From contig JAGFNQ010001609.1 in assembly GCA_024364735.1 (NCBI GenBank), positions 470,911 through 534,910 of the forward strand: DNA of 64,000 nt, in the 5' to 3' direction. This stretch comes from Boesenbergia rotunda. Its lineage: Eukaryota; Streptophyta; Magnoliopsida; Zingiberales; Zingiberaceae. Of this stretch, positions 47,352 through 59,700 are shown piece after piece (the stretch's first letter is position 1; every line of letters begins with the position of its first letter). The translations under genes and the position numbers were made by a program. The notes under the pieces were generated by a model. The model had not been told where the DNA came from. It saw only the letters and a list, made by a program, of their open reading frames with translations, and did no database searches.

Positions 47352-50300
47352 TTAGAATAATTCTGGATATCTCTCTCTCATGCTGTCCTCACGTTCCCAA
47401 GTAGCCTCTTCATGCTGTTGATTCTGCCAGATGACCTTCACTAGTGGCACTTCTTTGTTTCTTAATCTCTTAACTGCTTTGTCCACTATCTGTGTCGGTC
47501 TGCTCTCATAACTAAGATCTTCTTGGATCTGTACTGACTGAGGCTGAATCACTTGGCTAGGGTCGTGAATACACTTCTTTAGCATAGAGACATGAAAGGT
47601 ACTGTGGATAGCTGACATATCCTCTGGCAAGTCCAGCTCATAGGCTACTTTCCCAACTCTCTTTATAATCTTGTAGGGTCCTATGTAGCGAGGACTCAGC
47701 TTGCCCTTCTTGCCAAATCTCACCACTCCCTTCATGGGAGCGACCTTGAGAAATACTGAATCTCCAACTTGGAATTCAAGTGGCCTACGGCGTGTGTCAG
47801 CATAACTTTTCTGTCTACTCTGGGCAGTCTCAATCCTCTGGCGGATCGTCTGGATAGCCTGAGCGGTCTCATCTATAAGCTCAGTCTGGCTGCCTAATCC
47901 TGACTCCATCTCTTTCTTCTCACCAGCTTCTTGCCAACATATGGGTGATCTGCATTTCCTGCCATACAATGCCTCATAAGGTGTCATCATGATGGTGGCC
48001 TGATAGCTATTGTTGTAGGCAAACTCAGCTAAGCACAGAAATTTGCACCAACTACCTTTAAAGTCCAATGCACAAGCCCTGAGCATGTCTTCTAAAATCT
48101 GATTTACTCTCTCTGTTTGTCCATCTGTCTGGGGATGGAAAGCTGTGCTGAACTGAAGTCTGGTGCCTAGGGCGTCCTGAACACACCTCCAAAAATGGGA
48201 GATGAACCGCCCATCTCTGTCGGAAACGATCGACTTCGGAACTCCGTGAAGCCTGATTACTTCTTTCACGTACAGCTGTGCTAACTGCTCTACTGAATGC
48301 GATAACTTGATGGCTAGGAAGTGGGCAGACTTGGTCAATCTATCCACTATCACCCATATTGCATCGTGTCCATGGGTGGTCCTTGGGAGACCTGTGATAA
48401 AATCCATGGATATCTCTTTCCACTTCCACTCTGGAATGGGAAGTGGCTGTAGAACTCCTCCTGGTCTCTGGTGCTCTGCTTTGACTCTCTGGCAGGTCAA
48501 GCAGGTACTGATATACCTGGCCACGTCTCGCTTGAGTCCAGACTACCAGAATCTTTGCTTTACATCTTGGTACATCTTGGTAGAACCAGGATGCATAGAG
48601 TACGGGGTACTGTGGGCTTCTTCTAAAATATTCCTTCTTAGTTCCTCATCATTGGGGACGCAAAGGCGGTCTCCAAGATAGAGGATGCCACTGTCTGATA
48701 CTCGAAACTCCGAATTTTCTGCCTCTTGGACCCCCTGCTTGATCTGCTGGATCTCTGGGTCTTGATCTTGCTTTTCTTGTATATCTATAAGCAGGGTTGA
48801 CTCTAGGGTCAATGCAGAAAATTGCCCAACCATAATCTCGACTCCAAATTCCTTTATTTCTTTCTGAAGTGGTAGAGACAGTGATGATAGGGACATCAGT
48901 GCTGCACAGGATTTTCTGCTCAGTGCACCTGCCACTTTATTAGCTTTACCTGGGTGGTAGAGGATTTCACAGTCATAATCTTTGACCAACTCTAGCCACC
49001 TGCGCTGCCTCATATTCAGATCCTTCTGAGTGAAGAAGTACTTCAAACTCTGATGGTCTGTGAAGATCCTGCACTGCACTCCATACAGGTAGTGTCTCCA
49101 GAGCTTCAGTGCAAAAACCACAGCTGCTAGCTCAAGGTCGTGGGTAGGGTAATTCTTCTCATAGTCCTTGAGCTGTCTGGAGGCGTATGCTATTACCTTA
49201 CCATCTTGCATGAGGACAGCTCCAAGGCCCATCTTGGATGCATCACTGTAGATGTCAAAGGCCTTGTCACTCTCTGGAACAGTCAAGATGGGAGCACTGG
49301 TCAATCTTTTCTTCAGTTCTAGGAAACTGTGCTCGCATTTATCTGACCACTCATACTTCTGATTCTTTCTGGTCAGGGCTGTGAGTGGAGAGGCTATTCT
49401 GGAAAAGTCCTCCACAAGTTTTCTGTAATATCCTGCCAGGCCTAAGAAGCTTCTGATTTCACTGGCATTCTTGGGTCTACACCAGTTGCTGACTGCTTCT
49501 ATCTTGGCTGGATCAACTTGAATGCCTTCTTTGGATACAATGTGGCCTAGGAAGGCCACCTGATCAAGCCAAAACTCACACTTTGAGAATTTGGCGTACA
49601 ACTCCTTCTGGTGTAAGGTTTGCAACACTATCTTCAGGTGTTCTTCATGTTCTTTCCGAGTCTTTGAATACACTAGGATATCATCAATGAAGGCAATGAC
49701 GAACTTGTCCAGAAAATCCTTGAACCCTCTATTCATTAGATCCATAAACGTCACAGGGGCGTTTGTCACTCCAAAGGGCATGACCACAAACTCATAGTGC
49801 CCATATCTTGTACTGAAAGCAGTCCTTGGCACACCACTCTCCTTCACTCTGAGCTGATGGTAACCTGATCGCAGATCTATCTTGGAGAACACTGTGGCTC
49901 CCTTCAGCTGATCAAATAAATCATCTATCCTTGGCAAAGGATATCTGTTCTTGATGGTTACCTTATTCGAAGCTCGATAATCTATGCACATCCGCATAGA
50001 TCCATCTTTCTTCTTAACCAACAGTACAGGAGCTCCCCAAGGTGAATGACTAGGGCGGATGAAACCCTTGTCAAGCAGCTCTTGCAATTGTTCTTGTAAT
50101 TCTTTCAGTTCTGCTGGTGCCACGCGATAAGGTGCCTTCGAAATTGGGTTGGTTCCTGGGGCCAACTCAATTTCAAACTCAATTTCCCGATTGGGAAGGA
50201 GTCCTGGTAACTCTTCAGGAAATACCTCAGGATAGTCACAGACTACCCTCACTTCTTCTCTCTTCAATCCTTCTCCTTGACTTGCATCCACTATATGAGC

Positions 50301-50519
50301 TAGAAAACCAAAGCACCCCTTCTCTAACATTCTCTGAGCTTGTAAGGTAGATAGGAACCTATTTATCCTTCTCCTTGGGTCTCCAATAAACTCCAATGAA
50401 GGTTCTACTTCTGGTGTGAACTTGACTTTTTTCTTGCGGCAGTCTATAGAAGCATTATACTTGCTCAAGAAGTCCATTCCTAAAATGACATCGTAATCCT
50501 TCATCTCAAGGACTACCAA
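47352..50519 (-). pseudogene. Chromovirus pol: protease tail, RT, RNase H, integrase, chromodomain
   Basis: One long frame broken by a single visible stop (TGG to TAG, 48545-48543) in the integrase zinc-finger region. Upstream part (658 aa): protease tail GMDFLSKYNASIDC (from residue 14), RT about 120-320 with MCIDYRASN and the FIDD box at 277-280, RNase H about 410-535 with IYSDASK. At residue ~531 the usual ADALSR motif reads AGALSR, so a likely catalytic Asp is lost. Downstream part (390 aa): integrase D-D-E core (MDFITGLP, SDRDGRFIS, TDGQTERVNQ) and a C-terminal chromodomain ending WEREDSMRERYPELF. Stop at 47354-47352 is followed by GTTCGAGGAC, a usual sequence near the polypurine tract. 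Confidence 0.93.
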
Positions 50520-50599
50520 GTCACTGTAGAGCTCTCGGTTGGAAATCTAGATTGATACTGCCCTTAGCCTCTCAGTAGAGGCCATCACTTCCCCTGACG

Positions 50600-51060
50600 G
50601 TAAGGTTGTTAAGAACTTCATCGTTCAACCTTTCTGGTGGCCTTCATACTGTTTAAGTAGTGCTCAGTGATCAAAGCACCACTTATTAGTTCTTCGGAGG
50701 TTTGCAGCCTCTTAACACCGCTAGCCCCCTTTAACGCTATCTCAGGCCTTAACATCTTGAGCATTAGCCTAACTATCTCTTTTTTTCTGTGCTAACTAGC
50801 TCTGGGCACAGATGAGCTAACCGCTTAAACATCTTCACTGCTTCATCCACGGATAGTTCTCCTTGTCTGAACTCCGTGAATTCATCATAATGCTTGTTGG
50901 TTACTTGCATGTGAAAGTATTCTTCGAAGAACTCAGTCTCGAAGTTGGCCAATGTCATCTGGTTGACATTTCTCTTGGCCTTGACTCTCTTCCACTATAT
51001 TCTAGCATCTCCCGTAAGGCAGAAAGATGCACACTTTATCTTCTCTACCTCATGCCAGTC
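50600..51060 (-). pseudogene. Chromovirus gag fragment
   Basis: Reads FEEYFHMQVTNKHYDEFTEF and LAHLCPEL, a retrotransposon gag (capsid) match, with stops and frame changes. It runs almost directly into the tail of the protease, so the gag C-terminus with its CCHC knuckle and the protease active site are deleted. Confidence 0.8.
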
Positions 51061-51711
51061 CAGTAGCCCTACTATTCTTTCCAACGTTTTGAACCATGCT
51101 TAAGCATCCCATGGTTTACTTGTGCCTGGGAAATTCCCTGGCTTCAGTTTCTTCTACTGAATGAGGTATGCTTCTTGCCTTACTCTCCCGAGCCACCACT
51201 TCTAAGAGATTTGGTGGTGGTACTGACTCTGTTACCTCTTGCCCTCTAGGAACTTGCTCCTCGTTTTGGGCCTTTCTAGGCGTCCTCAAATGTATAACTT
51301 AACACTTAACGGTAATGTTCTCAAACTTGCTTTAGGATATAACAAGACCTTGGTCTTGATTCTTATCTCATTTCTTAGTCCTAGAACTCGTTCTAGGGCT
51401 TAGTAAGACCTTGGTCTTACTCAAAACTTTTATCAAGCACCTTGCGTGCCATAATCCCAAAACTTACTTTTGGGCAAATCAAGTAAGTACTTAAGCATTT
51501 CTCTAATATCCATTCTAGGGATTAAACATGATTCCGTGATACTAAGGTATTAAACATGCTTCCTTGTTCTATGCACATATGAGTAAGTACTTAAGCATTT
51601 CTCTGTACTGCAATTAAATAAAGGAGCAATAGAAAACTGAAACTTAAAACTTTCTTACTTGAAGACGGCAAGGTTGATGCTGATGTGTGTGTGATGCTGG
51701 AGAATGGGAAC

Positions 51712-51724
51712 TGCTCTGATACCA
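51712..51724 (-). other. Primer-binding site, tRNA-iMet type
   Basis: The minus strand reads TGGTATCAGAGCA, two bases after the right LTR's CTACA end. This complements the 3' end of initiator methionine tRNA, the usual primer of plant chromoviruses. Confidence 0.9.
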
Positions 51725-51726
51725 CC

Positions 51727-53870
51727 TGTAGCGACCCGCCTTCTCCTACCTTAGACGAATCATTACTTTATCTACTTCTCGACTCTAATGCACGACTAAA
51801 AATGCGGAAATCTTTTTTTTTCTTTTTAATCTATCTAAGAATGATATTCTAACTCAAATAGTCATGCATAATACCATGTCACACTTTCTTTCTCAAAAAT
51901 TCGTAAGAAAATACTTATTGAAACTTGCCTCGCCCAACTCAGCTTACGGGTATCAGTCGACTGATACTGTACCAGTCGACTGATAAGTCTGAAACCTGTT
52001 TTTCAGATTCGAAGCCTTGTTTCAAAACTCCACCAAACCTATACTTTCGAGCCATATAAAATCATGACACCATTTCTATACTCTATACCAGTTTTCTAAA
52101 CAATTTAGCCAATCAAAACGAATCCATAAACTTGAAATTAGGACTTTTGCGGAATTTAGCAAGTTATGAAAAATCTACATAGACTTTAAGCTAGAGTTTG
52201 TACCAAACTTAACTTCTAACCATTGAAACTCATCACACAAAATTCTGAAACATCCCTAAGGCATTATCAAATGAGAAAGCAACTTTTCTAAACATACTTA
52301 AGCAATAAAAACTTGATCAAAAGGGAAATTAATACTATCTTGGCACATGCATCTAGTTCTCTAACAAAGTATCAATATTTCAAACCACCCACACTTCTAC
52401 TCATCCAATGCAATCATAAGGATATGTATGCTAAATGAAATGACATGGAATCTTTATTCTAAGAAATTGAGCATGTAAAACTATTCAAAGCTTAAATGTT
52501 CGCTAAACTCCATAAAGCAAGAACTTGAAATTTGAATAAACTAAAACATTGTAATTCAAATAACTAAATTGTCTCGTCTCAAGGATCTCTCCAAAATCAG
52601 CCACCACACACACTTTACTCAGCACCGCCTCGTCGCCTTCCTTCAGAATTGCTTGCCTTTACCTTTATCTGCAGTAAGAGGAAATGCAACTAGTAAGCAA
52701 AAAGCTTAGTAAGTACTATCTAGCTCACAAAATCTCGAAATGTGCAAACATGCTTCTTGAACAATATGAAATCACATGAGATACTTATATGCTTGAAAGA
52801 AAACTAAGAACATGTATAACTCAAAACATGCATACTCAAGCAATAATAAATCTCAATTTACTTTTCTTGGCTCAACTTGAAACTTTAGTTAATCTTTAAC
52901 TTTCTGAAAACTCTTTAAACTTTAGAAACTTTGCTAAAGCATATACTTGAAAATAATAATCACTTGGATCAACTGAAGACGTAAGTACCATCTCATGCGC
53001 GTTCCCTAAAAGGTTGGGGTAGCGAGCCACCAATCCTAATAGAGCAGACCTTGGTCTACCAGGGCCAAGACCTTGGAATTGGACACCTGGATTTCTTTAA
53101 CGACGCCCTTGGACGCCGGGTACTGGCCTTAGAAAATAAAATAGCTTTTCTTTCTTTTCTTTCTTATCTGTAAATGCCTTGGCATTTTCTCGAGCACCTT
53201 GCGTGCTAAAATCCCTAAGTCTTGACTTTTGGGGATTTCTTAAGGCCTTGGCCTTTTCTTTTCTTTATCTTCTCTTTTCTTTTCTCATAGCTTTTCTTGG
53301 ACCCTAATCTCATATAGGGCACTCAATAAAATATATAAACATATAATGAACTACGATCACATGCAAAAATCTTAACAAGAAATAAATATCTCTTTTAAAA
53401 ACTTTTAAGGGAAATTCTTGCGGAAAAACCGCCTCTTACTACAGGTGAGCAGTACTTACATTGATATCTTGGACTTACAACCAAGATTGACGTCTAGGAC
53501 TCGGGAGAAACTTGAGATCTCGGAGAATTCTTCGCGCCTACGCGTTCTCCTCGTCGAGACGAATACAACGCTCCGCTTTCTTTGATCCCTCCTTGGCCGG
53601 CGCCCCTTGGAAGAGAGGAGAAGGGCTTGGGCGTGCGTGCGTGAGAGGGAGAGGCTGCTTCGCGCGGCTAGGGTGAGGAAGAGAAACCCAAAATTCTAAT
53701 TTCCTCTCTTAACTTATCTATTTATACTTATGGGGCGGATCGACCTAACTACACCTTAAATATATTTCTCTCCACCCTTTGCTGTGCTTGATACCCTAGC
53801 CTGGCTGGTCGCGCGCTTGCCTGGTCTCCTGCTGGTCGCGGGTTCGAACCCCCGGCTGCCCTTAAATGTT
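51727..53870 (-). repeat. Chromovirus LTR, right (5' LTR)
   Basis: About 2144 bp, nearly identical to 45098-47242. Contains the GGTTCGAACCC string near its outer end, which looks like a tRNA B box but is part of the LTR. Confidence 0.92.
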
Positions 53871-54160
53871 TTTCTTTTTTTTTTATATACTAAACGCATA
53901 GAGGCACAAAGGTGATTCTTCTTTGAAGCTTGAGAGATTATGTTCATGTGGATACGCATAGAGGCACAGACACTTGAACGTGCAAGAGATCTGGCATACC
54001 TCGGACAAGCGGGATAAGCGAAGGGCACGTGTCAAAGGTATACCTATACGATAGGAATTTATAAATTAATTTTGTATGAGTCTTCTTTCACATAGATCGC
54101 TCGTGGAATCTATTATTTCCGTTGCGATTTTTAAATATTTTTGCCTATAGATCCCTACAT
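53871..54160. mobile_element. LTR-like remnant split by the chromovirus, right part
   Basis: Continues the element at 43922-45097. Contains a duplicated ACGCATAGAGGCACA motif (about 53894 and 53954) and ends TAGATCCCTACA, a plausible LTR terminus. Confidence 0.4.
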
Positions 54161-54278
54161 TCCTCGCGCAAGGGATGGAAGGAGAGATTCTTCTTTATCA
54201 AACTCTTCGAGCGTTCTTTTTCCCCAACTCACTAGTTGGATGAACTGCCTCCCATCTCGGAGCTAGGAAATTTTCAAC

Positions 54279-55571
54279 ATGATTAGGGGTACTAGCGAAC
54301 AAGGGGAGTATTTACCGGAATGGAGTTCCATGGCTCCGACATGGTCCGCTGTGAAAGGCTACTATATGGAGCTGGGATTAGCCCCAAAGCTACCAGTCTT
54401 GACCACGACCTCCGTAAGTCCCTTATCTTTATTAATGATTGTTTATACTAACTGATGTTTCTTTGACTTTTTTGCACAAGCCACCATGCTTACCTGTTCC
54501 ATGAGTAAGCTGCTCAAATGGGAGTCGGTTGACGAGAAGGTGCTAACTCCTCCCTAAGTCCCAGGAGATCCACCCTCCGAATCCAATGGAGATTCTGAGA
54601 GGACACAAAGCCAGGAGCCGCTCGACGCGAAGCCCCCCACTACTCAGGAGGCAGGCCCCTCCTCCGCCCTCGATGTTGTGCAAGATGTCGATGCGCACTT
54701 AGTGTTGGTCCCTCTCTTAGAGGATGAGCCAACTCAGGGATTGAGTCCCCCGCCTCTTCGACGAAGACTTCTTTTCCTTCCAGCCGAGGAGGAGGAGGAG
54801 GAGAATGAACTGTCCATCGCCATTCAAAGGCCCGCACCAACTCCTGCCCTTCGGAAGAGAAAACCTCGATCGGACCAAGCTCACCACAACGCTCTTGAGG
54901 ATGGGGAGGTTAAGTGTGGATAGGAAGCAGCGCCGCCCGTTGAGGAGTCTGAAAAGGAGACTGAGCCACCAATTGAGGAAACCAAGTCCATCCTTCCTTC
55001 ACCAAGGGCCCTCAGTCGCAAGGGCAAGATGGTCCGGTTTGAAGAATCGGAGTCTATGAGCGCCCGCCTCCGTAGGAAGGTACAGGTTACTAAAAAGGCG
55101 ACTAGGATCGGACCCCAACGTTTATAGATAAGGGAGCTACCTCAGGAGATTAATCATTCACAGAAAATTTCTTCAAGCACAGATGACAGCTTCCCTGGGC
55201 CATCTATCCTACCCGTCAAGGATACGCGTCGAGTGAATCTCCCCGCCTGCTCCTCCGAAGCTACCTTGGGCATCCCTTCTCCTAGAAGTCGGGAGGCAAT
55301 GAGGGAGCACACCGAGGAGTGTGTCAACTCTCTCAGGGAGGTGGGGTCAGCCGGAGTGGTAGCCCGGCTATATGAGTCCCTCTTGAAGGTATAACTTTGC
55401 ATATCCTTCCTTATTACTTTTGATTTTGATTCTTACTGCTTTTCTTATTAGGCCACATCCGAGTGCCTGATTCTTGGCCGTCGAATGCTTCCTGAGCGCG
55501 AGACATCAGTGCTACAACAGAAGGTATCCGAGCTCGAGGTCGAGGTCTGGCGAGTCCAACGGGAGGGCTAG
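54279..55571 (+). pseudogene. Second gypsy-transposon-type ORF with introns and coiled coil
   Basis: Starts MIRGTSEQGEYLPEWSSM, then YYMELGLAPKLPVL, recalling the ORF at 43467. A GTAAGT donor at about 54414 and a TTTTTTGCACAAG acceptor near 54480 delimit an apparent intron. A second one lies between CTCTTGAAG/GTATAAC (about 55390) and TTATTAG/GCCACATCC (about 55452). The middle is acidic and Pro/Glu-rich (AEEEEEENEL); the end (LQQKVSELEVEVWRVQ) is a coiled coil. An in-frame TAA near 54556 and a TAG at 55569 break it. Function unknown. Confidence 0.5.
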
Positions 55572-56080
55572 ATGTAGGCTGAGGTCACAAAGGACCTCCG
55601 TGCCAAGCTGGAGCATGAGCGCTCGAACACTCCTTGACCGAGTAGCAGATAAGACGATCGGCAAGATAGCGAAGGAAGCTTGCGTCTATTTGATCAACCG
55701 AATATACCTTCTCGAGCAGAGACAAATTGTCCCGTCCCCAATCGAATGGTTTGACTGGAAGAACGGGTCCGGGTTGATGAGGGGTCGGACAGATCAACCT
55801 AGGTCTAGTCGAGATCGGTCTCGATCGACTAGGTCCAATAGAGTAACTAATGTTTTTCTCGATAGAAGGAGGTTGGCTGACTGGCGGGCAGCTGACCAAT
55901 TAAAGATTTCACTCCGGAGGTAGGAAACGTGGACCACTCGGTCAGCTGAGCACGACTCGACCAACCGAGTGGAAGGTAATCACCAAGGTACTGAGGTAGT
56001 CCGTGCCCGACCAAGTAAAGCCATTGCACAGAGATACTTGACCGACCAGATGATCGACAATCCCATAGGGGCAGTGGAGG
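55572..56080 (+). other. Decayed continuation of the preceding ORF
   Basis: Codon-like GC-rich sequence continuing the coiled-coil region in shifting frames with many stops; contains repeated TCGACCAACCGA/ACTCGGTC-like words. No intact gene. Confidence 0.4.
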
Positions 56081-56084
56081 AATG

Positions 56085-56725
56085 ACAAGCTAAGTACGAA
56101 CATGCATGGGTGTCCCCTCAAAATTCAACTCGACAAAACGGAAGAAAACTCCTATAGAGCTTGTAGGCGCAAACCTACGCCTGTCCCACGGGTAGGACGA
56201 GCATACGGACGGAAGTTTCTCATACCAGGAATATGTACGAGCTGACAAGCCATGTGTAGAAATCCTTGGAATCACGGTGATACTAGCTAGCCGGGTAGGC
56301 TCTCTGACATAAGCAGTAGATAAGACAACAGACCGTACAACAGAAGTAATAGAAATCCCAGAGATCACGACCCCCAGTCGGCCGACGACCCCTGACTTCT
56401 GACCTTGGGCAGCGAGTAAGGCCGACTGCGTTGTCAGGCTTAGTTGGCTACCCTCGGCTATATAAAACCTGTACTTCTTCACACGTGAGGTAAGTCCTAG
56501 AATTCTTCTACAGTTCCCATTCCCTTTCTTCTCCCACGGAAGCTAACTTGACCGTCGGAGGGTCGTTGCTGGGAACTTTCTCGACGAGTCTCTAATGGTC
56601 ATATATTTTGCAGGCAAAAGCTCTCTCTGCACTGCCAGATCAACCCCACTCCGATCGGCAACACAAGGTCTTTGGTCAATTGTCAAGCCCATCATATGTT
56701 AGTTGCCTTTCTCACTTGTTGAAAT
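56085..56725 (+). mobile_element. Probable LTR of the Tat-lineage element
   Basis: TATATAAAA lies at 56459-56467. Just downstream of this stretch is TTTGGCACCGTATATGGGAA (about 56733), matching the conserved leader that follows the 5' LTR in plant Tat-lineage gypsy elements. The start coordinate is a guess, and no second copy of this LTR was found in the window. Confidence 0.5.
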
Positions 56726-56780
56726 GACCAAATTTGGCACCGTATATGGGAAGGTAATTTGCCTGATCAGAAGCGTGAAG

Positions 56781-59700
56781 ATGGACAACTCCAACAAGAT
56801 GACGATCATGATTTCGCAAGAAGACTTTGAGTTGTTGATCACCGCCCAGGTTCAAAAATTGGGGCAACGACTACAACTCAGTAGATGTTTGATAACCGAC
56901 CTCTTGGGCGCGTCAGCTGCTGTTGTCTCGATAGAGGCTGCGGCGGTCTTCCGTCCGTGCGGGGAGGCATACTTCCCCCAAGCCTTCTTCCAACCGGGGG
57001 AAGATAATGCCTGGTCCGATGGCATGGAAATTTCCTCGTCCAGCCACACGTGGCCCCACAAACCTAACAAAGGAAAGGTGTCGGTCGACCCGACATCACC
57101 GTTAAGGACGAATAACCCTTTCTCCGCTCGTATACTCAACGACTCGGTGCTCAAGCACCTCCGGCTCTTCACCATCCCTGAATACTCAGGAGCCAATGAC
57201 CCAGAGGAACACGTGATGAAATATGAAAATGCTGCCCTGTTGTATTAATATACGGAGGGCGTCAAGTGTTGAGCGTTCCTGACTACTCTGTCGGGACCAA
57301 CACAATGCTGGTTTGACCGACTCTCGATTGGGTTCGTACATAATTTTGAGGATTTCAAGAAGCTATTCCTCTCACACTTCCCGAGCAACCAAAGGCATTA
57401 CAAGATCAACCTTAACTTGTTCGCCCTGAAGCAAGGCCCGAAGGAATCATTACAATCCTACATCAAGAGGTTTAATGCAGTGGACATAGATGTGTCGATT
57501 ATCGCACTCGAGGTCATAATTAACGCTTTCTCCTAGGGGCTTCAAGATGGAGAGTTATTCCGCTCACTGATCAGGAAACCTCCCAAGGATTTCGGCAGCC
57601 TCTTGAGTAAAGCGGTGTAATACATAAACGTGGAAGAAGCGTAAGCCGCTCGACACAAGGAGGTTGGACCCTCCCACAATCTCACTCCCCATCCAAAAAC
57701 TCACTCGCCTAGTGGGCCCATCTATAGTCCTCGAGCCCCTGAACCGACCTGAGCAAGGGCAAGTACAGCAAGTAGCCCATGGTTGCTTCTCGACTCGATG
57801 GAGGTCCTATTGTTCATTCCACCATTGCAACACACACGACTTACAAGACTGCTGACAGGCCGGGCGAGGAGCCATACCAGTCGGTCAAGGAGTCCCATGT
57901 CGGACTCCCCAGAGAAATGCCCGAGGGAGGGCGGCCTCCTAGCTGTACAACTAACGGTCGATCCCCTGAGGGTTACCTCTACAGCTAGACAATTGTTCCA
58001 CCTGCTCGACCAAGCGGAGCCTACGGAGGTGGATGAAAAACAGGCGAACTAGAGAAATGTCGTACGGGGTGGTGTGAATGTTATCACGGGAGGACCCACC
58101 TATGGGGACTCTAACAGGGCTTGGAAGTCCCATGTATGTTGCTTGGAGATTCACCAAGTCGGAACCAGTACCGCCCAGGCCTAGGCCCACAAATCGGATT
58201 CGGTTCGCAGGATTTGCACGGATTAGAGGTCCCTCATGATGATGCTTTAGGTATCATCGTCGTGGTTTTCAACTACCAGATTCACCGCACCATCGTGGAC
58301 ACGGGTAGCTTAGTCAATATTTTCTATAAGATGGCATTCGATCAGATGCAAATTGATGCCACCCAACTGCGCCTGGTGACTAGTTCGCTGTTCAGATTCA
58401 CTGGCAATGAGGTATAGCCAATCGGTCAGATCAACCTGGCTATGTCCTTGGGTGAGGGGTCCTTGATGAGGACCCGATGGTCCGTCTTCCTGATAATAGA
58501 TGCGTCGTCCGCATACAATGCTATCATGGGTCGACCGACCCTCAACAAGTTTCAGGTAGTCATCTCAACCTTTTATCTTAAGGTCAAGTTTCCGGTCAAG
58601 GACAGAGTCGGTGAAGTAAGGCGGATCAAAGGCTAGCTTGACGCTGCTATGTGGAGGATGTCCGGACGGAAGGTTGGAAAGCATTCAAAACGTCCAATAG
58701 TTGCAACATGGTCTGAGCGTCCCCTGAGCTGAGCTGCGCGAAGACAAGAAGGAAGTTCAACTTCTCCCGGACCACGAGGAAACCAAGATAAGGATAGCTG
58801 CCAACCTCCCTTGCAAGCTGAGGCAGCCCTAGGTTGATTGTCTTGTTCAAAATCAAGGATGTCTTCGCCTGGTCAGCCAAAGACCTTAAAGGGGTCTCAC
58901 CAAGAGTAGTTAAGCAAAAACTACACGTCTACCCGGATGCTCGACCAGTAAGCAACAAAAGCGAGATTTCAATGCCGAGCAGAACATGATCATCTAGGAG
59001 GAAGTCAAGAAGCTCCTTGAAGTCGACCACATTCGAGAAGTGCAATTTCCGACTTGGCTAGCCAATGTGTGTCAGTTTCCAAGCCAGACAACAGGTAGCG
59101 AGTTTGCGTCGACTTCCACGACCTAAACCAAGCCTACCCGAAGGATTATTATCCACTGCCCCGCATTGTCCTGATGGTGGACTCGATAGCGGGCAACGAG
59201 CTGATCTGCATGTTGGACACATACCAAGGGTATCACCAGGTGCCCTTGGCCCCAACCGACCAAGAGAAGGTCAACTTTATCGCCGTCGACGGTACGTACT
59301 GCTATATGGTAATGCCATTTGAATTGAAAAATACAGGGCCACCTATCAACGAATGGTGAACAAGGTCTTCCAAGAGCAGATCGAACGGAACGTCGAAGTC
59401 TACATAGACGATATTCTTATCAAGTTTGTTCGATCGGAGGACCTAGTGGTGGACGTGGAAGAAACATGTCACACCTTGAGAAGGTACGACCTGAAGCTGA
59501 ACCTGGCTAAGTGTCTTTTCGGAGCGTGGAGCGGGAAGTTCCTCGGGTATATAGTAACCGACAGGGGAATCAAGGGCAACCCGAACAAGGTCAAGGCTCT
59601 GCTCGATATACCTTCACCCCAGAGTTTAAAGAAGGAGCAACAACTGACCGGGAGAATCACGGTGCTATTTTGGTTCATATCTCGCTCGACAATCATAATC

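Larger units (their letters stand above)
45098..53870 (-). mobile_element. Tekay/Del chromovirus (Ty3/gypsy), recent, defective
   Basis: Two direct LTRs (45098-47242 and 51727-53870) bracket a minus-strand internal region with a gag fragment, protease tail, RT, RNase H, integrase and chromodomain. The primer-binding site abuts the right LTR. The LTRs differ at only a handful of positions over 2.1 kb. The minus-strand LTR ends in CTACA as expected, but the other terminus lacks a clear TG and no target-site duplication is visible, so the outer right end may be trimmed. Gag and the N-terminal part of protease are missing, and pol carries a nonsense codon, so the copy is not autonomous. Confidence 0.92.

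Noticed and set aside
48307..48681. 124-codon plus-strand frame
   Set aside because: Shadow of the chromovirus integrase on the opposite strand.
53835..53860. GGTTCGAACCC resembling a tRNA T-arm/B box (also at 47206-47230)
   Set aside because: It lies inside both chromovirus LTRs, and no A box, anticodon stem or acceptor pairing can be built upstream.
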